From the NCBI GenBank assembly GCA_964372865.1, contig CAYJRW010000010.1:1-17696 (forward strand): 17,696 bases of DNA. Reading direction: 5' to 3'. The DNA comes from CAYJRW01 sp964372865. Lineage in GTDB: Bacteria; Patescibacteriota; Minisyncoccia; Minisyncoccales; 2-12-FULL-40-12. The translations under genes were made by a program, and so were the position numbers. Of this stretch, positions 1 to 6,345 are shown in pieces; position 1 is the stretch's first letter; each line of letters starts with the position of its first letter. The notes beneath the pieces are model-generated. The model did no database searches. It was given only the letters and a program-made list of their open reading frames with translations, and was not told the origin of the DNA.

Positions 1-136
1 CAGCACCAGGTTTTCCGTGGCAATTCTTACGGTGGTCGTTCATAATCTTTACCATGCCAGTCTCCACGGCAAAGCTTTTGCAAATCTCGCACAGAATCAA
101 GGGTCTGCTTGTTTTTCTTGACTTTCTTTCTCTCAC
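1..136 (-). CDS. Small Cys/His (zinc-finger-like) protein, 3' end beyond window
   Basis: Unrecognised family. On the minus strand a GTG codon at 136-134 lies 6 nt after a perfect GGAGG (plus-strand cctcc at 143-147), and the frame stays open for 45 codons to the window edge. The peptide starts with a strongly basic stretch (MRERKSRKTSRP), then has C-x2-C (CEIC), 15 residues, and H-x3-C-H, a spacing suggestive of a small zinc-binding fold. A different minus frame over the same DNA (209-27) also encodes 60 residues, but it has no comparable ribosome binding site and a low-complexity Lys-rich product, so this frame is preferred. The gene is divergent from dnaB. Function is unknown; zinc binding is inferred from Cys/His spacing only. 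Confidence 0.5.
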   Translation of the reverse strand, partial: MRERKSRKTSRPLILCEICKSFAVETGMVKIMNDHRKNCHGKPGA

Positions 137-229
137 CTTTTTCCTCCACCGTTCCAAAAAAAGATGTGAAAGAACTAATCCTTTTTATCTTCAGGGCGAA
201 GACTAACAAATTCCGGCATAGCAGTCAAC

Positions 230-264
230 TTGTCAAGAGGTTTTGAGTGTGGTAATTTATTGAT
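230..264 (+). promoter_or_regulatory. dnaB promoter, predicted leaderless
   Basis: TTGTCA (230-235), 17-nt spacer, TAATTT (253-258), then 6 nt to the dnaB ATG at 265. The expected transcription start coincides with the A of the start codon, and no Shine-Dalgarno precedes the gene. This is a sequence inference without transcript data. Confidence 0.5.
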
Positions 265-1629
265 ATGGCAGATGAATCTCTTGAAAAACTACCTCCTCAA
301 GCGATTGAAGCGGAAAAGTCGCTTTTGGGATGTCTGATGCTGGACAAAAACACGATTATCAAAGTGGCTGATTTTTTGACGCCTGCCGATTTTTACAAAA
401 AAACTCATCAGTACATTTACGACGCAATAGTTGATATTTTCGCCGAAGGCGAACCCATCGATTTGTTGTCTGTTGCCAACCGCCTAAAAGATAAAGGGCT
501 TTTGGAAGAAATTGGCGGCAATGGTTATTTAACGGAATTGATAAACTCAGTGCCGACTGCCAGCCATGCTTTAAGTTATGCCAAGATTGTTCAGCGAAAA
601 AGGGTTCTGAGGGACTTAATTGATGCCAGCCACGATTTGTCACAAATGGGCTACACAGAATCAGAAGACATCAATGTTTTACTTGATAGAGCAGAAAAAA
701 GAATTTTCAGTATAGCCCAAAAGGGCCTCACTCAGGTCTTTTTGCCTGTAAAGGACTCTTTGACAGAGGCATGGGAAAGGATTGACAAGCTGTCTCAGCA
801 CAAAGGAGGCCTTCGGGGCCTCGCAACCGGATTTTCCGACCTGGACAATATTCTGGCAGGCCTTCAAAAATCGGACGTGATAATTCTGGCGTCCCGCCCA
901 AGTTTGGGCAAATCTACTTTAGCCACCAACATTGCAGCCAACATTGCCATATCTCAAAAAGTGCCTGTGGGAATTTTCTCTCTGGAAATGTCAAGAGACC
1001 AGGTAGTTGACCGGCTGATTGCTTCCCAGGCAGGCGTTGATTTATGGCGTTTGAGAACAGGCCGGCTTTCGGCAGACGGCGAAGACAATGATTTTTCAAG
1101 AATCCAGCAGGCAATGGGAATTTTGTCAGAAGCGCCAATTTATATCGATGATGCCGCCTCGCCCACAGTTTTGCAAATGAAAGCAATGTGCAGACGTCTT
1201 CAGGCAGAAAAAGGATTAAGCTTGGCGATAATTGACTATTTGCAGCTAATGGAGCCCTTGAATACCGAAGCCAGCCCTGTTCAACAGGTTTCTGAAAACT
1301 CCCGGGCTTTGAAGGCATTGGCAAGAGAACTGAATATCCCTGTTTTGGTTATCTCGCAGCTGTCAAGAGCGGTTGAGCAGCGCTCCCCTCAAATTCCTCG
1401 CCTGGCTGACTTGCGACAATCTGGCACCATAGAACAAGACGCTGATGTGGTTATGTTTATTTACAGGGAAGACAGGGCCCGAGGCGGGGACGCAGAGTCC
1501 ACAAGAAAAAACATCGCAGATATAATCATTGCCAAACACAGAAACGGGCCTGTGGGAAAGGTTGAATTGTATTTTGACGACAGAACAGTGAGCTTTAAAA
1601 ATGTGGAAAAAGGTTATATGGAAGAATAA
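265..1629 (+). CDS. dnaB: Replicative DNA helicase DnaB
   Basis: Hexameric ring helicase that unwinds DNA 5' to 3' at the replication fork and recruits primase. The 454 residues match the usual DnaB length. Residues about 8-115 are the all-helical N-terminal collar domain (LPPQAIEAEKSLLG start), followed by the linker helix and a RecA-like motor: Walker A SRPSLGKST (210-218), Walker B LAIIDYLQLM (320-329), the ISQLSR block near 364 and DLRQSGTIEQDAD near 383. Walker A usually reads ARPSMGKT/S, and the later motif usually has DLRESG, so the Glu is Gln here. There is no intein. The ATG start gives a canonical N-terminus. recR begins 1 nt after the stop, so the two are very likely cotranscribed. 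Confidence 0.97.
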   Translation: MADESLEKLPPQAIEAEKSLLGCLMLDKNTIIKVADFLTPADFYKKTHQYIYDAIVDIFAEGEPIDLLSVANRLKDKGLLEEIGGNGYLTELINSVPTASHALSYAKIVQRKRVLRDLIDASHDLSQMGYTESEDINVLLDRAEKRIFSIAQKGLTQVFLPVKDSLTEAWERIDKLSQHKGGLRGLATGFSDLDNILAGLQKSDVIILASRPSLGKSTLATNIAANIAISQKVPVGIFSLEMSRDQVVDRLIASQAGVDLWRLRTGRLSADGEDNDFSRIQQAMGILSEAPIYIDDAASPTVLQMKAMCRRLQAEKGLSLAIIDYLQLMEPLNTEASPVQQVSENSRALKALARELNIPVLVISQLSRAVEQRSPQIPRLADLRQSGTIEQDADVVMFIYREDRARGGDAESTRKNIADIIIAKHRNGPVGKVELYFDDRTVSFKNVEKGYMEE

Positions 1630-1630
1630 G

Positions 1631-2227
1631 ATGCTTTCGCCGATAATTCAAAAACTAATTGATTTATTCTCCAAGTTCCCCACTGTTGGACCGAGAACAG
1701 CTGCGCGCTTTGTTTTTTATCTACTCAAGAACTCAAAAGAAGAAATAGATGAGTTAGTCAACTCAATTGTCAAACTAAAAGAACAAACTAAAGTTTGCCA
1801 AAATTGCTTTAACCTTTACGAAGGAGGGCAAGAGTTTTGCGATATTTGCTCTGACAAAACCCGCGAAAAATCTTTGTTTTGCGTTGTTGCCACAGAAACC
1901 GATTTGCAAACCATTGAGAAAACCAAAAAATACAAGGGCCTTTATTTTGTTTTGGGGGGTCAAGTTTCTACTCTTAAAAAAGCGGATATTGAAAAGTTAC
2001 GCCTCAAAGAATTGGTAGATATAATAAAAAAGCGGCAAGAAATTAAAGAAATAATATTGGCACTAAATACAACAACAGAGGGCCAGGCAACGGCCTTATA
2101 TTTAGAAAGAGCATTAAAGCCCCTGAATAAAAAAATAAGCCGCTTGGGACGTGGCCTGCCGATTGGGGGAGAGTTGGAATATGCGGATGAGGAAACGCTC
2201 ACTTCTGCTCTTGAGAGCCGAAGGTAA
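1631..2227 (+). CDS. recR: Recombination mediator protein RecR
   Basis: RecR forms a DNA-clamping ring and, with RecO (and RecF), loads RecA onto SSB-coated single-stranded DNA. The 198 residues are the usual length. An N-terminal helix-hairpin-helix (LIDLFSKFPTVGPRTAARF) is followed by a four-Cys zinc site (C56, C59, C70, C73) and a Toprim domain ending in the family block RGLPIGGELEYADEETL. The first Toprim acidic position (usual VVE) reads VVAT; RecR Toprim is not known to be catalytic, so this may be tolerated. An in-frame ATG at 1601 lies inside dnaB and would add 10 atypical residues; ATG 1631, 1 nt after the dnaB stop, gives the canonical start. The 3' end overlaps convergent rplU by 29 bp. 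Confidence 0.96.
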   Translation: MLSPIIQKLIDLFSKFPTVGPRTAARFVFYLLKNSKEEIDELVNSIVKLKEQTKVCQNCFNLYEGGQEFCDICSDKTREKSLFCVVATETDLQTIEKTKKYKGLYFVLGGQVSTLKKADIEKLRLKELVDIIKKRQEIKEIILALNTTTEGQATALYLERALKPLNKKISRLGRGLPIGGELEYADEETLTSALESRR

Positions 2228-2582
2228 TTTTCAATATTTCCACTTCCGTAAAGGGCTGCCTGTGGCCCTTTTTTACTTTATATCGGGTTTTGGGCTTATA
2301 CTTAAAAACAATCACTTTTTTCCCTCTTGCTTGCCTTAAAACCTTTCCAACAACTTTTGCTCCTTTAACATGAGGAGTTCCGATTTCCAAGGACTTTCCT
2401 TTCTCCAAAAGCAAGACCTCTGAAAAAACCACTTCACTCCCCTCTTTTGCCGAAGCTTTAGCCGAGGCGCGAGATGAGGCGGAAGCCTCAGCGAGGTTGT
2501 CCAACTTTTCAATCTTGATTTTTTGGCCCGGCGAAACGATATACTGTTTTCCGCCGGTTCTAATTACAGCAAACTGTGTCAT
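2199..2582 (-). CDS. rplU: 50S ribosomal protein L21 with an Ala/Ser-rich insertion
   Basis: L21 binds 23S rRNA and is an early large-subunit assembly protein. The start AVIRTGGKQYIVSPGQ, the EVVFSEVLLLEKG block and the C-terminal KKGHRQPFTEVEILKI signature identify it. At 127 residues it is longer than typical L21 (about 103) because of two additions: an Ala/Ser-rich insert (AEASASSRASAKASAKE) after EKLDNL, and a short C-terminal tail (TFGSQEQK) that overlaps the recR 3' end. The insert corresponds to a 51-base element also found in the PH-domain gene. The ATG at 2582 has a GAGGG Shine-Dalgarno (2589-2593) with 6-nt spacing. rpmA (L27), a frequent neighbour of rplU, is not next to it. Transcribed leftward, downstream of rmuC. 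Confidence 0.96.
   Translation of the reverse strand: MTQFAVIRTGGKQYIVSPGQKIKIEKLDNLAEASASSRASAKASAKEGSEVVFSEVLLLEKGKSLEIGTPHVKGAKVVGKVLRQARGKKVIVFKYKPKTRYKVKKGHRQPFTEVEILKITFGSQEQK
2250..2275 (+). terminator. Putative rho-independent terminator for dnaB-recR
   Basis: AAAGGGC (2250-2256) pairs with GCCCTTT (2265-2271) across an 8-nt loop and runs into TTTTTT (2269-2274). It lies 23 nt after the recR stop but within the antisense of rplU codons for the conserved GHRQPF stretch. Confidence 0.6.
2442..2492 (-). repeat. In-frame dispersed palindromic element, copy 1 (in rplU)
   Basis: Seventeen codons encoding AEASASSRASAKASAKE. Read on the minus strand it begins with a TGAGGC-TTCC-GCCTCA hairpin (6-bp perfect stem, 4-nt loop) and ends with GCTTCGGCA. 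It aligns without gaps to 8132-8182 on the plus strand, with 40 of 51 bases identical by hand count. It sits in an L21 loop where other L21 proteins have no such residues. Confidence 0.75.
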
Positions 2583-2599
2583 AAATTGCCCTCAGCCTG

Positions 2600-2634
2600 C
2601 CCCGTAGGGTCGCCGCAAGGCGACTCCTTCGGGG
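2600..2634 (-). promoter_or_regulatory. Strong hairpin in the rplU 5' leader
   Basis: The outer stem CCCCG/CGGGG encloses AGG/CCT pairing and an inner GTCGCC-TTGC-GGCGAC hairpin, giving about 14 pairs with one mismatch and one bulge. It ends 17 nt before the rplU start codon, just upstream of the GAGGG site. It could be an L21 autoregulatory leader or a dispersed intergenic palindrome; there is no U-tract, so it is not a terminator. Confidence 0.55.
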
Positions 2635-2717
2635 TTCTTATAACCGCTAACATATTTGTCATTTTAAATCATTTCTTTAAAAAAGAAAAGGGGTAAAGCA
2701 GAACAATACAAATGAGT

Positions 2718-3728
2718 TTAACTTTCTTCTAACTGCTTTGCCTGCTCTGTACCGAACTTGTTCTGGTGCGGGGGCTCTTCCTGCTCCAATAATCTGCCGA
2801 CTTTATCTGAAAACAGAGAGAGCCGTTTTTCAGAGCTGTCGTAGCTTGACTGCACATTTCTCAAATGACTGCCCAACTTTCTGAAATCCTCCATCAGTTT
2901 TTCAGAATCCTGCTGAATCCTGTTCAGCCGTTTTAATATCTCTTGGGTTTGGCGCGAAATCTGCGTGTCGCGAAACCAATGCAATATGGTTGCCAAAGTT
3001 AAATAAATTGTATTGGGCGAGGCTAGCGTTACTTTCTTTTTCCTTGCGTATTCTCCTATATCTTCCTCTTTTAAATTAAACATTATGTGGTGAAAAATGG
3101 CTTCTGCTGGTATATACATTAAAGCATACTCTATTGTATTTTCCGAAGGAAGAATATATTTTGAAGAAACTTTGTCTATGTTAAACTTTATATCGTGTAT
3201 GAATTTTTTTTGAAAAAACGCTCTTTCTTCTTCTGTCCCTGCATTTATTATTCTTTCAAAATTATCTGAAAAAAACTTTGAGTCAATCGGCAGCAAGTTG
3301 CCATTGGGAAGTTTGACTATAAAATCCACCTTTTCTCCGGAAGAAAACAAATACTGCGCCTGATATAACTCCTTGGGGAAACATTCTGCCAAAATATGCC
3401 CCAGATTTGCCTCCCCCCACTCCCCTCTCAATTTCGGAGTTCTGAAAATTTCCTGGAAAGAAGAGATATCCTTCATTGTTTCCTGCACCTGCTCTAACTG
3501 TTTTCTCATCTCTGTCGTTTCTCTGGTAAAAGAAGAAATTTGCTCTGACATTGCCTTTTGAGTTCCTGTCTGGTGGCCTATAATCAAGTCGGTTAACCTG
3601 CGCTCCAGGTCCAGAATTTGTGCTGACTGCTTTTCGTCAACTCCTGATTTTCTGCTCAAAAAAAAGAATGCGCCTAAAACTGCCGCGGCAACCGAAAATA
3701 TCACCAAAATTAAAACAGCGTCTGTCAT
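2718..3728 (-). CDS. rmuC: DNA recombination protein RmuC
   Basis: RmuC-family putative nuclease that limits recombination at inverted repeats in E. coli; its biochemical role is not fully settled. The 336-residue protein has an N-terminal membrane anchor (about 4-25), a coiled coil (about 35-95), then the family core: LRGEWGE (100-106), VDF with D135, and PIDSKF with D149 and K151, which fits a PD-(D/E)xK nuclease centre, and a second coiled coil near the C-terminus (about 265-320). This is shorter than E. coli RmuC (about 475) but usual for small-genome homologues. The ATG has no evident Shine-Dalgarno. The next gene downstream on the strand is rplU (135 nt). Confidence 0.92.
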   Translation of the reverse strand: MTDAVLILVIFSVAAAVLGAFFFLSRKSGVDEKQSAQILDLERRLTDLIIGHQTGTQKAMSEQISSFTRETTEMRKQLEQVQETMKDISSFQEIFRTPKLRGEWGEANLGHILAECFPKELYQAQYLFSSGEKVDFIVKLPNGNLLPIDSKFFSDNFERIINAGTEEERAFFQKKFIHDIKFNIDKVSSKYILPSENTIEYALMYIPAEAIFHHIMFNLKEEDIGEYARKKKVTLASPNTIYLTLATILHWFRDTQISRQTQEILKRLNRIQQDSEKLMEDFRKLGSHLRNVQSSYDSSEKRLSLFSDKVGRLLEQEEPPHQNKFGTEQAKQLEES

Positions 3729-3799
3729 TTTAATAGATTGAAAATTTGTTAAGGGGTGAAATGAACTGAAGATTCATTGAATATTAAATGAGCTTATCA

Positions 3800-4759
3800 C
3801 TATTTGGCAAAAATCTCAACCATTAAGAAAGCAATGTAAACTCCCAGCAAAAAGAGCCCTTCTTTGATGGTGATTTTTCTGTTTGTTCTTACGAAAAATA
3901 AGAAAAAGAGGGCTGAAATTATCAAGAAAATACGGGCTATAAAAAAGGGCTCAAAATCCTGAACCACGACCGGCTTAATCAAGGCGACAATTCCAAGCAC
4001 CAAGGTTGAAGATACTGCCACCGCTCCCATTAACCCTCCCAAAATCATCCACGACTGCCCTTTTCTTGCCAGTGCAATGGCAAAATAAGTTTCAGGCAGT
4101 GCTGTCCCTATGCTGACAACGAGAACCCCTATTAACGGGAGAGAAATTTTCAAAGCGTCAGAAAAGAAAAGAGCTGAATTAATCATTCCCTGGGCAGAAA
4201 GGACTATTAAAAAAAGCCCTGCGAAAATAACCGCCAAATCCTTTAAAAAATTGGAAAATCTTTTAATAATCCCTTTTTCCTCTTCTGAGTTATAAACTTT
4301 GGCGAATCTCTCTCTTTTTGAAAAAAACCAAATTACATAAAAGAAAAATGATAAAATCAAAATAATGCCTTCGGTCCTTGAAAGTTGGCCGTCCAAAATC
4401 AAAATCAGGGGCAGGAGAGCTGCTATCACCGCAAAGGTGGAGCCGGCTTTGACGGTTCTGCTTTCCATTTCCAAGTTCTTTAAAATAAAAGCGCAAAGGG
4501 CAGGCGCTAAAGAAAAAAGAATTATATTCTGGCCCACAATGTTTCCAAGAGAAAGGACAGGCATGCCTTTTAAAGCCGAACTTACGCCAATAAAAAATTC
4601 GGGAACAACAGCTCCCAGAGAAACGGAAAAGAAGGCAACAACAAATTCCTTCCACCCCAAATAGCGCGACACCCTCATTAAAGAGGCCACCATCCATTTG
4701 CCCGAAATAGCAATCAAAAGGGCAAAAAACAAAAAAAATAAAATTTGAGAGTGAAACAT
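3800..4759 (-). CDS. Sodium/calcium exchanger (CaCA) family membrane protein, divergent
   Basis: Integral membrane antiporter-type protein, 319 residues, about 10 hydrophobic segments, in two homologous halves as in CaCA exchangers (YrbG-like). Alpha-1 repeat: GAVVPEF with E54, followed by GNIVGQN (N73). Alpha-2 repeat: GTALPET with E223, followed by GGLMGAV. The usual halves carry GT/S-x-PE and GN-x-x-GSN; here alpha-1 has Gln for Ser, and alpha-2 lacks the Asn/Asp, Ser and Asn (G242, A246, V247). Both ion-binding Glu remain. It is therefore a family member, but cation specificity cannot be assigned. The start codon follows the terminator of the upstream gene by about 15 nt and has no Shine-Dalgarno; see the promoter entry. 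Confidence 0.85.
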   Translation of the reverse strand: MFHSQILFFLFFALLIAISGKWMVASLMRVSRYLGWKEFVVAFFSVSLGAVVPEFFIGVSSALKGMPVLSLGNIVGQNIILFSLAPALCAFILKNLEMESRTVKAGSTFAVIAALLPLILILDGQLSRTEGIILILSFFFYVIWFFSKRERFAKVYNSEEEKGIIKRFSNFLKDLAVIFAGLFLIVLSAQGMINSALFFSDALKISLPLIGVLVVSIGTALPETYFAIALARKGQSWMILGGLMGAVAVSSTLVLGIVALIKPVVVQDFEPFFIARIFLIISALFFLFFVRTNRKITIKEGLFLLGVYIAFLMVEIFAK

Positions 4760-4771
4760 TAACTAAGAATA
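4760..4771 (-). promoter_or_regulatory. Predicted -10 element for a leaderless antiporter mRNA
   Basis: TATTCT (minus strand, 4771-4766) lies exactly 6 nt before ATG 4759. At 17-nt spacing upstream only a weak TTGTTG is present, inside the terminator hairpin of the preceding gene. The -35 match is poor, so support rests on the repeated -10 to ATG spacing seen at other genes here. Confidence 0.35.
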
Positions 4772-4773
4772 AC

Positions 4774-4808
4774 AAAAAACCGAGCACTCAACAAGATTGA
4801 GTGCTCGG
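4774..4808 (-). terminator. Rho-independent terminator of the four-helix membrane protein gene
   Basis: A perfect 12-bp stem (CCGAGCACTCAA at 4780-4791 with TTGAGTGCTCGG at 4797-4808), 5-nt loop, followed on the minus strand by TTTTTT (4779-4774). It lies 17 nt after the stop codon at 4826 and 15 nt before the next gene's start. Confidence 0.88.
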
Positions 4809-4825
4809 CATGAGCTTCTTATCTA

Positions 4826-5158
4826 TTACGCCTCTGCTTTCTTGGCGATTGTCAGGACCTGTTTTACAGCCACCACGAGCCCGGCTGCTGCCACAAAGGC
4901 CACAATATTATTCAATATGGGCACCAGCCATGTTGCGTATCTGACGACTCCAAGACCTGTCGTCCCCACGAGCAAAAGGGCAATTACCCCTACCAAAAAA
5001 GAAGTGCTTTCTTTTTCAGTAACATTGAGGAAGCCGACAATCAATCCCAAAACAACCAAAACCGCCGCCAAAGCAGGAATTTCGCCGCCAAAACCAGCAA
5101 TTACCGCCAATACCAACCCCAGAACAAAAGCCCAGTGGCCAATAGTTACTAAATCCAT
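4826..5158 (-). CDS. Small four-helix integral membrane protein, unknown function
   Basis: A 110-residue, very hydrophobic protein with four predicted membrane segments (about 7-24, 27-47, 53-71, 78-100), short polar loops containing NVTEKEST, and a basic tail (VKQVLTIAKKAEA). There is no signal-peptide cleavage site and no recognisable catalytic motif. It follows the permease gene by 63 nt on the same strand and has its own strong terminator, so it is probably a short transcript or the last gene of the greA-permease unit. No Shine-Dalgarno is visible. Coding status is supported by length, membrane pattern and the terminator position. Confidence 0.8.
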   Translation of the reverse strand: MDLVTIGHWAFVLGLVLAVIAGFGGEIPALAAVLVVLGLIVGFLNVTEKESTSFLVGVIALLLVGTTGLGVVRYATWLVPILNNIVAFVAAAGLVVAVKQVLTIAKKAEA

Positions 5159-5221
5159 AATTTTGGCGATATTTAATTTTATTTAAATCCTCGACCTTTG
5201 TTTGTTTGCTTATATCGTCTT

Positions 5222-6343
5222 TTATGCAAAATATACAATTGAATAAACAATCCCTGCCAAAAACACTAAAATCAAAGGGTAAGTAATTGGCTTTCTGTCA
5301 GGCCTTATTTTATTATACATCAAGAGAATCAAAATTCCATCAACAGCGAGCATTATGCCCCCCACCACGCCAATCACGGCAATAAAACTTTTAAGGCCTG
5401 CCATATACAAAAATAACGGCACAAAACAGGTGATTGCAAAGGATAAATTTCTGTTAAGGCCTAAATCATACCAGAAGACCTTTTTCATAGTTAATCCAAT
5501 GGTGATGAAAGAAGTGAAAGTTGTCAAAAGCCCGAATAGCAGGGCCAAAACCACAATTCCGTCTCCCAAAACAATTTTCAGTCCGCCCAAGGCCGACTCT
5601 GTTGTTTGCGCTCCCGTGATTCCCAAAATCAAATAAATAAAAAAGAGATAGACAATCGCAGGAATTAAAATGGAAACAGGAACTATCCATTTGAGCTGCT
5701 TTTTTCGCGGAGCCAACATCTCTTCAATCTCGGGAATCAGGGCGGCGCCCCACAAAGAGAAAAGAATAACGCCATAAGGTAAAAATAAATCAGAATTCAG
5801 AATTCCGAATTCCCTAACTCCAATGAATAAGTTTTGAATGTCTATAAAGTTCTGGCCGCGGAAAAATATGGCAATGAGAATTAAAAAGAACAAAACCAGC
5901 CCCCAAAATTCAACTTTGGCAATGGCCTTTATCCCAGAAAAAATTAAACCAGCTCCAACAACAAAATATAAAAGAGTGTAGAGTAAATTATTGCCTCCAA
6001 AATAAGGCGAGAGCAATTCAGTGAAAAACTCTCCTCCAACAATTAAATAAGCCAAAAGCGCGCCGAAAAAACCAAAAATAGTGGTGATATAAGCTATGGT
6101 CTTTCCCCAATTGCCCAAATAAATTTTGGCAAAACCGGGCAGTCGTTTAAAGTCGGGCGTCTTTAACGCCAATTCTCCGAAAAAAGAGTGCACCAAAATT
6201 ACCAAAGCAGTCAAGACAAAAAAATAACCCAAAACCACCCAAAAACCAGCCTTCAGGGTTACATAAGGCAAGCCAAAGAGACCTACCCCAATAATGGTGC
6301 CTGCTAAAGTGGAAACAGCGTAGACCAACTTAGAAAATTCCAT
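5222..6343 (-). CDS. Amino-acid permease, aromatic (Trp/Tyr) type, APC superfamily
   Basis: Secondary transporter of about 11 membrane segments, 373 residues. The N-terminus (STLAGTIIGVGLFGLPYV) carries the unwound-helix GTIIG.G.FGLP signature of TM1 in the Trp/Tyr permease and related amino-acid transporter families. A lineage that relies on scavenged amino acids would need such a carrier, but the substrate cannot be read from sequence. Start choice: ATG 6343 lies 2 nt after the greA stop, with a weak GAG; a GTG at 6349 overlaps the greA TGA as GTGA and adds two residues. Either way translation is probably coupled to greA. Confidence 0.85.
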   Translation of the reverse strand: MEFSKLVYAVSTLAGTIIGVGLFGLPYVTLKAGFWVVLGYFFVLTALVILVHSFFGELALKTPDFKRLPGFAKIYLGNWGKTIAYITTIFGFFGALLAYLIVGGEFFTELLSPYFGGNNLLYTLLYFVVGAGLIFSGIKAIAKVEFWGLVLFFLILIAIFFRGQNFIDIQNLFIGVREFGILNSDLFLPYGVILFSLWGAALIPEIEEMLAPRKKQLKWIVPVSILIPAIVYLFFIYLILGITGAQTTESALGGLKIVLGDGIVVLALLFGLLTTFTSFITIGLTMKKVFWYDLGLNRNLSFAITCFVPLFLYMAGLKSFIAVIGVVGGIMLAVDGILILLMYNKIRPDRKPITYPLILVFLAGIVYSIVYFA

Positions 6344-6345
6344 AA

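Noticed and set aside
27..209. 60-codon minus-strand ORF upstream of dnaB
   Set aside because: Lys-rich, no ribosome binding site; the overlapping GTG frame at 136 has a perfect Shine-Dalgarno and a Cys/His pattern.
914..1324. 136-codon ORF antisense to dnaB
   Set aside because: Lies wholly within the conserved dnaB motor domain; the product has no domain and arises from codon bias.
2600..2634. Rho-independent terminator upstream of rplU
   Set aside because: No U-tract follows the stem on either strand.
4290..4787. 165-codon minus frame overlapping the antiporter gene
   Set aside because: Same strand, other frame of a clear membrane transporter; Cys/Phe-rich composition of a shadow frame.
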